A stretch of 14,634 nucleotides of DNA from JBBSBR01 sp038251135 (GTDB lineage: Bacteria; Patescibacteriota; Saccharimonadia; UBA4664). The DNA is taken from contig JBBSBR010000020.1 in NCBI GenBank assembly GCA_038251135.1, positions 1 to 14,634 on the forward strand, in the 5' to 3' direction. A program made the position numbers and the translations under genes. Positions within the stretch are counted from its first letter, which is position 1. Every line of letters starts with the position of its first letter. This document shows positions 1-7,595 of the stretch, one piece after another. Below the pieces are notes generated by a model. It did no database searches. It was given only the letters and a program-made list of their open reading frames with translations, and was not told where the DNA came from.

Positions 1-48
1 ACCTTGCCATTCAAATATCACTACTCTGCCAATGAGGAGCTGATCGCT

Positions 49-2130
49 ATGGTCCAGAAGCGTTTGCGACTGGCCGCGATCGGCCTGCTCGCGTTCGTGT
101 CGCTCACGGTATTTTCGGGTACGGCGCAAGCCGACCAGACAAACCCGCCCACCGGTCTTTCAGCCGTTCGGCTCGACGAGAGTCATTACCAGGTTAGCTG
201 GACCGCTCCGGTAGCTCCCGTAGCACCGGTCACCAGCTACTTGCTCCAGCTCGACGGCCAGACTGTGGACGTCTTTAAGCTGCAGCGGGGAAGTTTGCCG
301 ACCAGTTATTCGGTCAGCGATCTTGAACTGCGGCGCGGCGGGCAATTGACTGTGCGCGCGACTTTGGGAACCGGGTTAATCACACCCCCATCCAGTCCAT
401 TTAGCCTGCCGGCGCAGCCCGGGGCAGCGCCCGTCGATCCGATTGTTCCAGCCGCCACGGCGTCGGGACCAAGCGCCTACAATCAGAATAACTTCGGCAA
501 CGGTCTGATCGCGCCGAAGTATACCGATACCAACACGCCGACGCCGTTTGAAGCCTACGGTCTGTCCGCCGGTTTCGCCAACATTATCGATACCTACGGA
601 ACGAGTCCGAAAGACTTGTTCAACGGCGTTATAAACACGCTCGCGGTCATGCTCTGGTACATGCAGATCATGGTGGTGTTGGGCTCAAGCATCTTTCTGC
701 TCTGGGCGCTCAACCGACGGCTGTATGCCGGCGTGGGGGCGGCCGTAGCGATGGTGGTTCAGAGCTTCAACGCCAGTCTGCTGCATAACGACTTGGTTCT
801 GATCGCAGCCGCCGGCGTATTGCTGTGGAGTCTGGTAATGTTTTTCCGCAGTCAGAGCGCCGTCATTAGGGGCGGGGCACTGGCTCTGGTCTGGTCGGCA
901 ATTAGCCTCGTGTTTGTTGGAAACGCCAACTGGTTGGTGACCAACGGCATCGATGCGCCGCTTACGGGCGTTCAGTTCATAGTCACTGAGATCGATCAGT
1001 GGAACATTCCGGGCGATACCGGCAGCGACTACAACTTGAGCGTCGTGCCGACCTACAATGGCAGTCCGCTCGAGCAGGGTATCCGCCGCAACATCAACGA
1101 GGATTGGCTCCAGACGGCCTACCCGACGTACTGCCAGATCAATTTCGGCGACGTGAAGTGGGCGACCACCAATTACGTTCCGAACGACAGCAGCCTGCCC
1201 AGTTACAACCATTTGACCTTCTGCGAATACCTGCTGAAGGCCGAGGTGGAGAACAACACCGCTGCTTTAGACAAGCTCAAGAGCGGTGACAGCTGGGGCG
1301 GCGCCGGCGCCCATCATACGGGTTCGGTCGAGCAGGCAGCGCCGGCAGCGTGGACATTCTTCCAAGGCAAGCAGCCGATTCAGAGAGTGATCTACGCTGG
1401 CATTTCGCTGCTGGCAACGTCGCTTCACAGTCTGTTGAAGGTGTCTACGGCCGTCGTAACGGCGTACGTAGTACTGACGCTGGCCTGGGACTTCATTCTG
1501 CTCGCATTCTTGCTGGTTGTTTCGCCGATTCCTTGGATGAGGCAACGGGTGCTGGTTCATCTCCAGGGGATGCTTAACCGCACGTATATTCCGATGTTGC
1601 TCATGGCCATCTTCATGATCGCGACGAAGATTTCTTCGTTGCTCTTTACGATCGGGGGCGATCAAGGTTGGTTGATGGTTATGAGTATCCGGGCACTGTT
1701 TAGCCTGGTTATGGTCATTGTGGCCTTCCGGTTTGCCTGGGGCAGGTTCCGTCATAAGCGTAACCCGTTTACCGCTTCCCACTCCTTCAAGGCAGTCGGC
1801 AGCGGGCCGACAATTCCGGCATCGGCGGCAGCGTCGGCACCGGGATCAGCCGGTTCAAGCAATCCCGGCGGAACCTATGCCTATAACGGTGCCGGTGCGG
1901 GCGGAAGTTCAGTACCCAGACCAGCGCCTCCGCCGCCGCCCCAACTCGAACAGCGCCGTGTAATTCATGGCGACGTCGAGAGGGTGGGGACTGAGCCGAT
2001 AAAGGGTACGGTTGTACCAGTTGGGCGCTCTCCGGAGCGCTCAAGCCTGCCGCCGACACATGTAACTTTGTCCAGGCAGGTTACGTCTCGGCCAGCGGCA
2101 CCGCGGGCATTGCCGCCCGGCAAGAAGTGA
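49..2130 (+). CDS. Polytopic VirB6/TrbL-like membrane protein with N-terminal fibronectin-III-like domain
   Basis: The 693-residue protein has a signal peptide (residues 1-28, basic start, hydrophobic core, cleavage after AQA). Residues 32-120 read as a fibronectin type III fold (PPTGLSAVR, YQVSWTAP, SYLLQLDG). A low-complexity linker runs to about 165. Four hydrophobic segments follow at about 195-292, then a hydrophilic loop with Cys362 and Cys392 (about 300-440), then three to four more spans at about 447-562. The Pro/Gly/Ala-rich basic tail (570-693) is probably cytoplasmic. Clustered membrane spans, a large extracellular loop and a neighbouring wall hydrolase suggest a VirB6/TrbL-type channel subunit of a type IV secretion system. 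That role is inferred from architecture, with no diagnostic motif. The ATG at 49 is chosen because GAGGAG (34-39) lies 9 nt upstream and the signal peptide starts there; an in-frame TTG at 4 lacks a ribosome binding site. Confidence 0.7.
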   Translation: MVQKRLRLAAIGLLAFVSLTVFSGTAQADQTNPPTGLSAVRLDESHYQVSWTAPVAPVAPVTSYLLQLDGQTVDVFKLQRGSLPTSYSVSDLELRRGGQLTVRATLGTGLITPPSSPFSLPAQPGAAPVDPIVPAATASGPSAYNQNNFGNGLIAPKYTDTNTPTPFEAYGLSAGFANIIDTYGTSPKDLFNGVINTLAVMLWYMQIMVVLGSSIFLLWALNRRLYAGVGAAVAMVVQSFNASLLHNDLVLIAAAGVLLWSLVMFFRSQSAVIRGGALALVWSAISLVFVGNANWLVTNGIDAPLTGVQFIVTEIDQWNIPGDTGSDYNLSVVPTYNGSPLEQGIRRNINEDWLQTAYPTYCQINFGDVKWATTNYVPNDSSLPSYNHLTFCEYLLKAEVENNTAALDKLKSGDSWGGAGAHHTGSVEQAAPAAWTFFQGKQPIQRVIYAGISLLATSLHSLLKVSTAVVTAYVVLTLAWDFILLAFLLVVSPIPWMRQRVLVHLQGMLNRTYIPMLLMAIFMIATKISSLLFTIGGDQGWLMVMSIRALFSLVMVIVAFRFAWGRFRHKRNPFTASHSFKAVGSGPTIPASAAASAPGSAGSSNPGGTYAYNGAGAGGSSVPRPAPPPPPQLEQRRVIHGDVERVGTEPIKGTVVPVGRSPERSSLPPTHVTLSRQVTSRPAAPRALPPGKK

Positions 2131-2143
2131 TGTTTGAGATACC

Positions 2144-2177
2144 GCCAACCCGGCCCACGCGAGTGGGCCGGGTTGGC
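2144..2177 (+). terminator. Long perfect hairpin after the VirB6-like gene, weak T-tract
   Basis: A 15-bp perfect stem (2144-2158 with 2163-2177) closes on a GCGA tetraloop of the GNRA type, starting 13 nt after the stop codon. No T-run follows, so it may be a 3'-end stabiliser or processing signal, or a partial terminator allowing readthrough into the next gene. A small second hairpin, TCTGAT/ATCAGA (2191-2206), lies just downstream. Confidence 0.55.
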
Positions 2178-2253
2178 TCCCAACTTGAGTTCTGATTTAT
2201 ATCAGAGTTGAAGCTGGGACATTCCCAGGACCTTGAAAACTCGAGGAGTCATC

Positions 2254-2868
2254 ATGAGTCGCGCCAAGCGCCGGTGGCTGGTTTTAGCCACCATAGTGGC
2301 TGCCGTCTTAGTGATGGCAACCTTCGTATACGGCATTACGCAACACCGCAGAAGCTCTGTCACCGCCACTTCGTCCCAACCTCCGAAGCAGTTGAGTCTG
2401 CCGTCCGACGTAGAGCTGCCGCCGGCCATTCCGTCGTCAACCGGCGAGAGCAGCATCCCGCTTACTTGCGGGCAAATACTGCCCCGCTCGGCTGTCGACT
2501 CGATCGAAAAGGCCAGCATACTCTATGCGTCATTCCCGATGCATGGCGACTACCGCCAGCTGCTTGTTCAACTCAAACCGCTGGTTCTCCCGGCCTTCTA
2601 CGGGCAGGTGGAGCAAGCTTGGCGAGCCAGCACGGCGCCGCAAGCCTGGGCCCTCAAGGCCCGTACGACCGCCTGCACGGTGGGCGATCAGACAAGTTCC
2701 CTCCAAGAGCTTAGAATTACTCTGACAGTCGATGTTCAAAGCGGCGACGGCAGCGTAAGTCCGGTGATCTTGCCCTACAGCGTCTTCGTGGTACGGTTAC
2801 CGTTGTCGTATGTCGTTGCCGGTATCTGTCCGGCCGGTACATGCGTGAGCCCGGTGGTTGCGCCATGA
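2254..2868 (+). CDS. Single-span membrane-anchored protein, possible VirB8/TcpC-like component
   Basis: The 204-residue protein has a short basic cytoplasmic start (MSRAKRR), one membrane span (about 8-28), a Pro/Ser-rich linker to about 68, and an extracellular domain of about 130 residues with four cysteines (72, 141, 192, 197). The domain starts with helical sequence (DSIEKASILYASF, about 82-94, then YRQLLVQLKPLVLPAFYGQV). It ends in beta-rich sequence (LRITLTVDV, YSVFVVRLPLSYVVAG). Anchor, helices then strands matches the NTF2-like fold of VirB8/TcpC proteins of type IV secretion systems. This is a pattern resemblance plus context, not a recognised signature. The ATG at 2254 has GAGGAG at 2243-2248. 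The stop overlaps the next gene's start as ATGA (2865-2868), so the two are translationally coupled. Confidence 0.6.
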   Translation: MSRAKRRWLVLATIVAAVLVMATFVYGITQHRRSSVTATSSQPPKQLSLPSDVELPPAIPSSTGESSIPLTCGQILPRSAVDSIEKASILYASFPMHGDYRQLLVQLKPLVLPAFYGQVEQAWRASTAPQAWALKARTTACTVGDQTSSLQELRITLTVDVQSGDGSVSPVILPYSVFVVRLPLSYVVAGICPAGTCVSPVVAP

Positions 2869-4670
2869 AGCGCTGGGGGTACGCAGTCGCCCAGGTTTTA
2901 GACGGCAACATCATGCCGCTCCTGCGGTTACTGGCGCCATACATTATACCGCCCGCCGTTTTGGGTATTCTCGTCACGGGAGGCTTACTGGCAATCGCTG
3001 GTTTCGGAGCTTTCCTAATGACAGGCTCAATTGCTACGCAACAGGCGACCCAGCCGGGTCAATCGTGCCATCAGGAGAGCGTAATTACCGGCGCTATGCC
3101 GGTGACGGTGCCGGAAGTCTACCGCCAGATCTTTGTGAAGGCGGCGGCTTCAAGGTCGGTCGACGCCATGCTGCTGACAACAGTCTTCTGGGTCGAGAAC
3201 GGCCGAAAGTTTAAGGATCCTCCGCCGCCTTATGGCCACGGCAATCCTTGGCCGGTCTCCGGTCCGGGGGCATCAGGTCCGTTTCAGTTCATGCCCGGAA
3301 CCTGGGTGGCTCATGCTCAAGACGGCAACGGCGACGGCGTCAAGGACGTTAACGATCTAACCGATGCCGCCTACGCTGCCGCCGATTTGCTTGCGCACAT
3401 CGGAGGCAAGGCGGGTACACCGTTGGGTGATCCCGCCAAGCCCTATGCCTCACCGAGTCTGGTCAATGCGATGGCCACCTACAATGCCGGGCACAACAAT
3501 TTCTTTAACCCGGAGACCGTCGCCTACGTTCACAACGGCGCTGCGTTTTATCGTCAGCTCCAAACCCAAGCCCCGGTCGGTGCCGGTTCGGGTCAGACCA
3601 CCATTACGGTGTGCGCTCCGATCGCCCCGGCCAACAACCAAACCTGTACGGGAATTGGTGCGGCGGCCGAGGTGTACCTCCTGGGTTCTGGCTTGGCCAA
3701 TGAGGTTGCGCACGTAGGACTGCCGGAACAGCTGCAACAGGACGGATTCAGCGTGGTGGTCAATACCGTTCCTGACCGTACGTTGACCGATGCCATTGGT
3801 TCGGCGCAGCTCGATGCGAAACGAATGCGTGACGCGCGTGTGATCGTCATCGAATTAGGATCGGCACCGTCGGCCGGCTACGGAAAAACCTTTACGGCCG
3901 GCGTTACGGCGCTTATTGCCCAGGTGCGCCAAATCAACCCGGTAGCGCATATCTTCTGGGTTAATCAGACGGCTGGCACGCGGGCTCAGGGCGGATCGCG
4001 GAATCAGATTCTGGCCAGTCTCGCACCAGCGCTCGGCTACGAGATCATCAACTGGTTCAATCTGGTTTTTCCGGGGCAGAACCAGTTCGGGGTTCAGCCG
4101 GCTGCCAGCAGCAACGGTTGGCTGGCGGGAGATCCGGTACAGGCTCTTCCCAACGCTGCCGGTGCCGCCGCCCTGGGCGGCCTGATCGAGCAGACGGTTC
4201 GTCCGCTGCTCGGTACCGTCGACCAGGGGGTTTGTCCGGGCAGTAACGCTCAGGCCAGTCAGGCGGTAGCTTTTGCCCTGGCGAAACTCGGTATTCCGTA
4301 CCTTTGGGGCGGCACCGGTTTGTCGTATCAGGGCGGACGTTTTGACTGCTCCGGTCTAACTCAGGCAGCTTATCAGGCTGCCGGCATCAAGCTGCCGCGG
4401 GTAGCAGCCGACCAGTATGCCGCGGGCGTGGCGGCCGGCCACGAAATTCGAGACCCCAGTCAGCTGCTTCCGGGAGACTTGGTTTTCTTTGGCAGTAAGC
4501 AGTACGTCCACCATGTTGGAATATACCTGTACACTGATTCGCACGGCAATCAGTACATGGTCGATGCCCCGAGCACCGGTTCCGTCATCCGTAAGGAGGT
4601 TTTCCGAAACACGAATTCCGGACCGGCCAACGGCTGGAACGACTACTACAGCGCTACGCGACCGGCGTAG
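2865..4670 (+). CDS. Membrane-anchored peptidoglycan hydrolase: lytic transglycosylase, degenerate SGNH domain, NlpC/P60
   Basis: This 601-residue wall-remodelling enzyme has an N-terminal membrane span (about 28-54). Residues 80-235 form an MltB/SLT-like lytic transglycosylase: candidate catalytic Glu111 (WVENGRKF), GPFQFMPGTW (138-147), an EF-hand-like DGNGDGVKDVND loop (153-164, as in Slt35) and TYNAG (205-209). Residues about 266-450 resemble an OatA-type SGNH/GDSL fold, but the block I GDS, block III Asn and block V His are not conserved (LLGSGLA, ELGSAPS, GDPVQALPNAAG). Residues 462-598 are NlpC/P60: Cys495 in DCSG, His550 in HHVGIYL, and a third-position candidate at Asp567. VirB1-like hydrolases with SLT plus NlpC/P60 open the wall for Gram-positive conjugation machines, which fits the two upstream genes. 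The ATG at 2865 (ATGA overlap) is preferred; an in-frame ATG at 2841 would add 8 residues without a better ribosome binding site. Confidence 0.85.
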   Translation: MKRWGYAVAQVLDGNIMPLLRLLAPYIIPPAVLGILVTGGLLAIAGFGAFLMTGSIATQQATQPGQSCHQESVITGAMPVTVPEVYRQIFVKAAASRSVDAMLLTTVFWVENGRKFKDPPPPYGHGNPWPVSGPGASGPFQFMPGTWVAHAQDGNGDGVKDVNDLTDAAYAAADLLAHIGGKAGTPLGDPAKPYASPSLVNAMATYNAGHNNFFNPETVAYVHNGAAFYRQLQTQAPVGAGSGQTTITVCAPIAPANNQTCTGIGAAAEVYLLGSGLANEVAHVGLPEQLQQDGFSVVVNTVPDRTLTDAIGSAQLDAKRMRDARVIVIELGSAPSAGYGKTFTAGVTALIAQVRQINPVAHIFWVNQTAGTRAQGGSRNQILASLAPALGYEIINWFNLVFPGQNQFGVQPAASSNGWLAGDPVQALPNAAGAAALGGLIEQTVRPLLGTVDQGVCPGSNAQASQAVAFALAKLGIPYLWGGTGLSYQGGRFDCSGLTQAAYQAAGIKLPRVAADQYAAGVAAGHEIRDPSQLLPGDLVFFGSKQYVHHVGIYLYTDSHGNQYMVDAPSTGSVIRKEVFRNTNSGPANGWNDYYSATRPA

Positions 4671-4677
4671 ATAGTTC

Positions 4678-4712
4678 AATGGCCCGCTCGATCTAGAATC
4701 GAGCGGGCCATT
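4678..4712. terminator. Perfect 15-bp hairpin between convergent genes
   Basis: AATGGCCCGCTCGAT (4678-4692) pairs perfectly with 4698-4712 around a CTAGA loop, 7 nt after the hydrolase stop. ATTATG follows on the + strand. The T-tract is poor, but the symmetry and the position between convergent genes (hydrolase and the - strand gene ending at 4741) suggest a bidirectional terminator. Confidence 0.65.
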
Positions 4713-4740
4713 ATTATGCCTGTTCAGCCGCACGCAATAA

Positions 4741-5259
4741 TCAACGTAAGACGATGCGCAGGTAATCGGTCGGGGTATTTCCGTCGGCCGATGTATATCC
4801 ACTCGGTCCGACAACGGATGTGGGCCGTTGATTTGCCGGTAGACCGCGAAGCCATGCCGTAAACTGCGCCGTCTGGTCGCTTTTCGCACTCACGCCTTGA
4901 TCATTGACCGTGAAGACATCGACCTCATGGGTCGTTATCGCGCGAATACCCAGGCTAAACCCTGATGCGGTGCTCAGCATCGACGAGATGTTCGGAGTGA
5001 AACAACCCTGAGTTAGGTCGGCCTTCGCAGCATCGGAAAGATGATGTCCCCAAGCTTCGACCTGCTCTGCGGAGAGCCGATCGCAGTTACCGGCCTTCGA
5101 ACCGGCAACCGACGAACCACCTGTCGGTCTGATAAGCCAGGCCACCAGAATGAGTGGCACCAACCCGACGATTATTAGTGCGAGGACTGCAAAACGATTG
5201 CGGGAAAGGTACGACTCGCCGACCGGGTCCTCCGGTCCGCGCACATCCGTTTGCGTCAT
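4741..5259 (-). CDS. Single-span membrane-anchored protein of unknown function
   Basis: The 172-residue protein is not recognised. It has an acidic cytoplasmic start of about 21 residues, one strong membrane span (about 24-43), and an outward domain of about 128 residues with two cysteines (59 and 86) that could form a disulphide. The segment SAEQVEAWGHHLSDAAKADLTQGCF reads as helices. The second half (FSLGIRAITTHEVDVFTVND, then TDYLRIVLR at the C terminus) reads as beta strands, so a small alpha/beta domain is plausible. The start is supported by AAGGAG at 5265-5270, 5 nt upstream of the ATG, and by a well-formed promoter. The gene is convergent with the wall hydrolase and divergent from the 5479 gene. 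Confidence 0.75.
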   Translation of the reverse strand: MTQTDVRGPEDPVGESYLSRNRFAVLALIIVGLVPLILVAWLIRPTGGSSVAGSKAGNCDRLSAEQVEAWGHHLSDAAKADLTQGCFTPNISSMLSTASGFSLGIRAITTHEVDVFTVNDQGVSAKSDQTAQFTAWLRGLPANQRPTSVVGPSGYTSADGNTPTDYLRIVLR

Positions 5260-5294
5260 GAGGACTCCTTAGTTATGGTCGGGGGAATTTTTAA

Positions 5295-5323
5295 TTTATA
5301 CCACTAATACTATGATATTACAA
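5295..5323 (-). promoter_or_regulatory. Sigma70-type promoter of the 4741-5259 gene
   Basis: On the - strand, TTGTAA (5318-5323) and TATAAA (5295-5300) are separated by exactly 17 nt. The predicted start is near 5288, giving a leader of about 30 nt with an AAGGAG ribosome binding site. The surrounding sequence is AT-rich. No equally good + strand promoter was found between here and the gene at 5479. Confidence 0.6.
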
Positions 5324-5478
5324 CTGCGCTTGCGTGTATTATGGCCGGCTGCAAGCCGTTCTGGTGCAGTATTGAACCATTGTGTGAATATGCCTTTCTA
5401 TTTGGATATGGCAGGTATACAATTGTCTGCGTTGTCACGGGATGCGCCTGTGGCTAGTACCAACCGGGAGGCGGCACA

Positions 5479-5973
5479 ATGATCTCCTTTACCTATGCCC
5501 AGTTCATAGCAGCTATGGCGGTGCTTCTGGCAGTCTGCCTAGGGATCTTCCTGTACGCCTTCATCAACAAGCGTACCGATGTCGCGGCCAACAACTTCGA
5601 GGTCTTTCGCCGCAGTCTCGGCGCAACGCCCGGCATGACAATCGTGGATGATGCTCATCGGAAGGGCGGGGTTTACTACATGAAGCTCCGAAGCGGCACT
5701 TTTAGCGGAGAGCTTGAGTTTAAGCCCTGGACCACGCAGGTGGTCATCTACAACAAGGCCGACAATCTGAAGATCACAAAAACGTTCACCGATCTCACTA
5801 ACGTGGACGTAATCGGTGAATTTTTTGCCTCGATCCACTACCACAATACGCCGCCGCTTCCGCCTGCCAAGGTCGATAAGCCGCCACGCAAAGAGTCGAA
5901 GCCGAAAGCGGAGACCATCGATGTCACGCTGAGCGAGGTTTTGGATTCCAGCGGTTCGGGTCGCACAGTCTGA
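5479..5973 (+). CDS. Small membrane-anchored protein of unknown function
   Basis: The 164-residue protein is not recognised. An N-terminal membrane span (about 8-29) is followed by basic NKR, so the N terminus is probably outside and the rest cytoplasmic. A compact domain follows (about 33-122) with alternating strands (GGVYYMKLRSGTFSGELEF, TTQVVIYNKADNLKITKTF). The tail is Pro/Lys-rich and charged (125-145), and the C-terminal stretch TIDVTLSEVLDSS could be a short docking helix. The start is supported by GGGAGG at 5466-5471, 7 nt before the ATG. The gene ends in a good intrinsic terminator and appears monocistronic. No function is assigned. Confidence 0.75.
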   Translation: MISFTYAQFIAAMAVLLAVCLGIFLYAFINKRTDVAANNFEVFRRSLGATPGMTIVDDAHRKGGVYYMKLRSGTFSGELEFKPWTTQVVIYNKADNLKITKTFTDLTNVDVIGEFFASIHYHNTPPLPPAKVDKPPRKESKPKAETIDVTLSEVLDSSGSGRTV

Positions 5974-5991
5974 TCCGGCCTCATAAAGGCC

Positions 5992-6030
5992 AATGGCCCC
6001 GATCGATTCGCTCGATCGGGGCCATTCTTT
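5992..6030 (+). terminator. Intrinsic terminator of the 5479-5973 gene
   Basis: A 15-bp perfect stem (5992-6006 with 6012-6026) has a TTCGC loop and ends in TTCTTT (6025-6030). The outer eight bases, AATGGCCC, are the same as in the hairpin at 4678. Confidence 0.8.
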
Positions 6031-6052
6031 ATAATAATGTAACTTTATACGT

Positions 6053-6079
6053 AAAAACCCCCGCCAAAATTGGCAAGGG
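6053..6079 (-). terminator. Intrinsic terminator of the surface-protein gene
   Basis: On the - strand a 9-bp stem with two G-T pairs (6071-6079 with 6058-6066, 4-nt loop) is followed directly by five T residues (6057-6053). It lies 66-92 nt downstream of the stop of the gene at 6145-7590 and faces the + strand terminator at 5992. Confidence 0.7.
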
Positions 6080-6095
6080 CTTGTATTTATGATTT

Positions 6096-6136
6096 CCACG
6101 GTGGGATTGCTCCGGTTCGGAGCAATCCCACCGTGG
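6096..6136. other. Very long perfect hairpin in the 3' region of the surface-protein gene
   Basis: CCACGGTGGGATTGCTCC (6096-6113) pairs perfectly with 6119-6136, an 18-bp stem extendable to 19 with a 3-nt loop. It starts 8 nt after the - strand stop codon. No T-tract occurs on either side, so it is more likely an mRNA 3'-end stabiliser, used with the true terminator at 6053-6079, than a terminator itself. Confidence 0.7.
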
Positions 6137-6144
6137 CTAGCGGA

Positions 6145-7590
6145 TCAGGAGGTTGCGGCGTTGATGTTCCAGCTTGGGCCGACCTTGATCTGATGCGCGT
6201 GCGCTGCGTCGCTGTAGACGACGAAATGCGCGGTCAGGGTGGCGCTGGGACCGGCAACGGCTAGCGGCACGACGGTCGTACCTCCGGCGACCAGGTTGGT
6301 CGTGACGGTCTTGCCGTTGTATGTCACGACGCCGACGTAAAACCGCGTGCTGGCGGGCACCGTGAAGGTAACCGACCCAAGGCTGCAGGTGTTGCAGCCA
6401 AAGTGAACGGGTACGTCCATGGACGCCCACGGCGGGCAAACAATCTCAGCGGGCGAACCCACATTTACCTCCGCCGAGGTGCATTTACCGCTCACATAGA
6501 GGCAGTACGATGACTGCACCTTCGTGGTGTCGGGAATCAGAGCCGTAGCCGTCTTGCAGGTACCGCCGGTCACGATTACGGCAACGAGCGACTTTTTGGT
6601 CGCCACGTTAGTCCAAGACCATCTGGTCGTCGCCGCACCTGCCGGGTTGCAGACCTGGAATGAAACGGTCGCCACACCGTCGCAGTTGGTGGTGCAGGCG
6701 GTGGTGGCCGTCGGCGTTGCGAACTGCTTGTTGTAGCTGATCTTGGCTGATTCCGGTTGAGTGAACTCGCCCACGAGCAGGCGTTGCGTTCCCGGTGCCG
6801 CAATCGTTAGCAGTGCATGAGTAGCGGAGGGTAGTTTGCCGGCTACGCTGATTGTGACGGCACCGACGCTCGTGCGGGTGAAGGTCGTGGCGAACTGGCC
6901 GCGAGCGTTGGTGACACCCGCAGCGCGGAGCAGTGTACCGCCAACTGCAGCGAGGTTAACCTGCAGACCGGCCGGAGCCGACTTGTTGCCGGCACCGGTA
7001 ACGGTAGCCATTACAATCGACTTCTGTCCGGGGAGGACGGGAGTTGAAGCCACCGAAACCTTAAACGGGCCCGGAGTTTGGGCGACCATCGTTGCGACAA
7101 GGTTCATCATCGCCTGGGGAATCTTGTGCGAGTTCCAGTACGCTGTAAACTGAGGCTCATTGCGCAATTTCCAAACGGCCAGACCTGCAGCCGTGACCTC
7201 GGTCTTGTTCCGCGAGTGTCCGTACTGGTTGACGATCGAAAAGATCTTGGCCGAAACGGCCGCCGTCATGCCGGGGACGGCACCGTTCAGAATGACGGTA
7301 CCGCTCCCGGACGGGTTGTGGCGGGTGAAGTCGATGCAGAATCCCAGCTCATTGCGCCAGGACCATAATCCGACGAAAACCGTTCCGGTGGTGTGACCGG
7401 CGCCCGCGGGGTAGATAGTGCCTAGGTACGGTCGCGCGAACTCAATTCCGGTGGTGCGGGTTGCAAATGCCTTTACAGCGGTGCCGGTCGCCGCGGTTGC
7501 GGGCTGTGAGTAGCCGATGGCCGTAAAGAGCAAAGCAACAGCCAGTACCGGCGTAAAGACGCGCCGGAGGTAGGGAGCCAGTTTTCGCAT
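6145..7590 (-). CDS. Secreted surface protein with a thioester-domain-like region and Ig-like domains
   Basis: The 481-residue protein has a signal peptide (1-34, basic MRKLAPYLRR, hydrophobic core, ATA cleavage). Residues about 45-172 resemble the thioester (TED/TQXA) adhesin domains of Gram-positive surface proteins: a Trp-containing strand, then GFCIDFTRHNPSG with candidate thioester Cys85, then helices ending in TAAGLAVWKLRN. Where active domains usually have Gln (xQLAVW), this one has Gly136, so an intramolecular thioester looks unlikely. Residues about 176-264 form a Big-1/Ig-like domain. Residues 270-481 are beta-rich with nine cysteines. There is no C-terminal membrane span or LPXTG motif, so anchoring is unknown. 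The start is supported by AAAGGAA (7596-7602), 5 nt upstream. The role is inferred to be host or surface attachment. The thioester assignment is moderate; the secreted Ig-like nature is firmer. Confidence 0.75.
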   Translation of the reverse strand: MRKLAPYLRRVFTPVLAVALLFTAIGYSQPATAATGTAVKAFATRTTGIEFARPYLGTIYPAGAGHTTGTVFVGLWSWRNELGFCIDFTRHNPSGSGTVILNGAVPGMTAAVSAKIFSIVNQYGHSRNKTEVTAAGLAVWKLRNEPQFTAYWNSHKIPQAMMNLVATMVAQTPGPFKVSVASTPVLPGQKSIVMATVTGAGNKSAPAGLQVNLAAVGGTLLRAAGVTNARGQFATTFTRTSVGAVTISVAGKLPSATHALLTIAAPGTQRLLVGEFTQPESAKISYNKQFATPTATTACTTNCDGVATVSFQVCNPAGAATTRWSWTNVATKKSLVAVIVTGGTCKTATALIPDTTKVQSSYCLYVSGKCTSAEVNVGSPAEIVCPPWASMDVPVHFGCNTCSLGSVTFTVPASTRFYVGVVTYNGKTVTTNLVAGGTTVVPLAVAGPSATLTAHFVVYSDAAHAHQIKVGPSWNINAATS

Positions 7591-7595
7591 GACCG

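Noticed and set aside
685..1212. Open frame of 175 codons on the - strand
   Set aside because: Also opposite the VirB6-like gene; the translation shows no domain or membrane pattern and no start signal.
1267..1782. Open frame of 171 codons on the - strand inside the VirB6-like gene
   Set aside because: Antisense shadow: low-complexity His/Arg/Gln-rich translation, no ribosome binding site, and it lies over clear membrane-span coding on the + strand.
3318..3356. Dockerin or calcium-binding module in the wall hydrolase
   Set aside because: The single EF-hand-like loop is better explained as the calcium loop of MltB/Slt35-type transglycosylases; no second dockerin repeat is present.
5401..5455. 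TATACAAT and TTGTCA-17-TAGTAC as promoters of the 5479 gene
   Set aside because: TATACAAT has no -35 at 16-18 nt, and TAGTAC matches the -10 consensus at only three positions.
5539..6099. Open frame of 186 codons on the - strand
   Set aside because: It crosses the + strand terminator at 5992-6030 and the - strand terminator at 6053-6079 and is antisense to the 5479 gene, which has a good ribosome binding site and membrane span.
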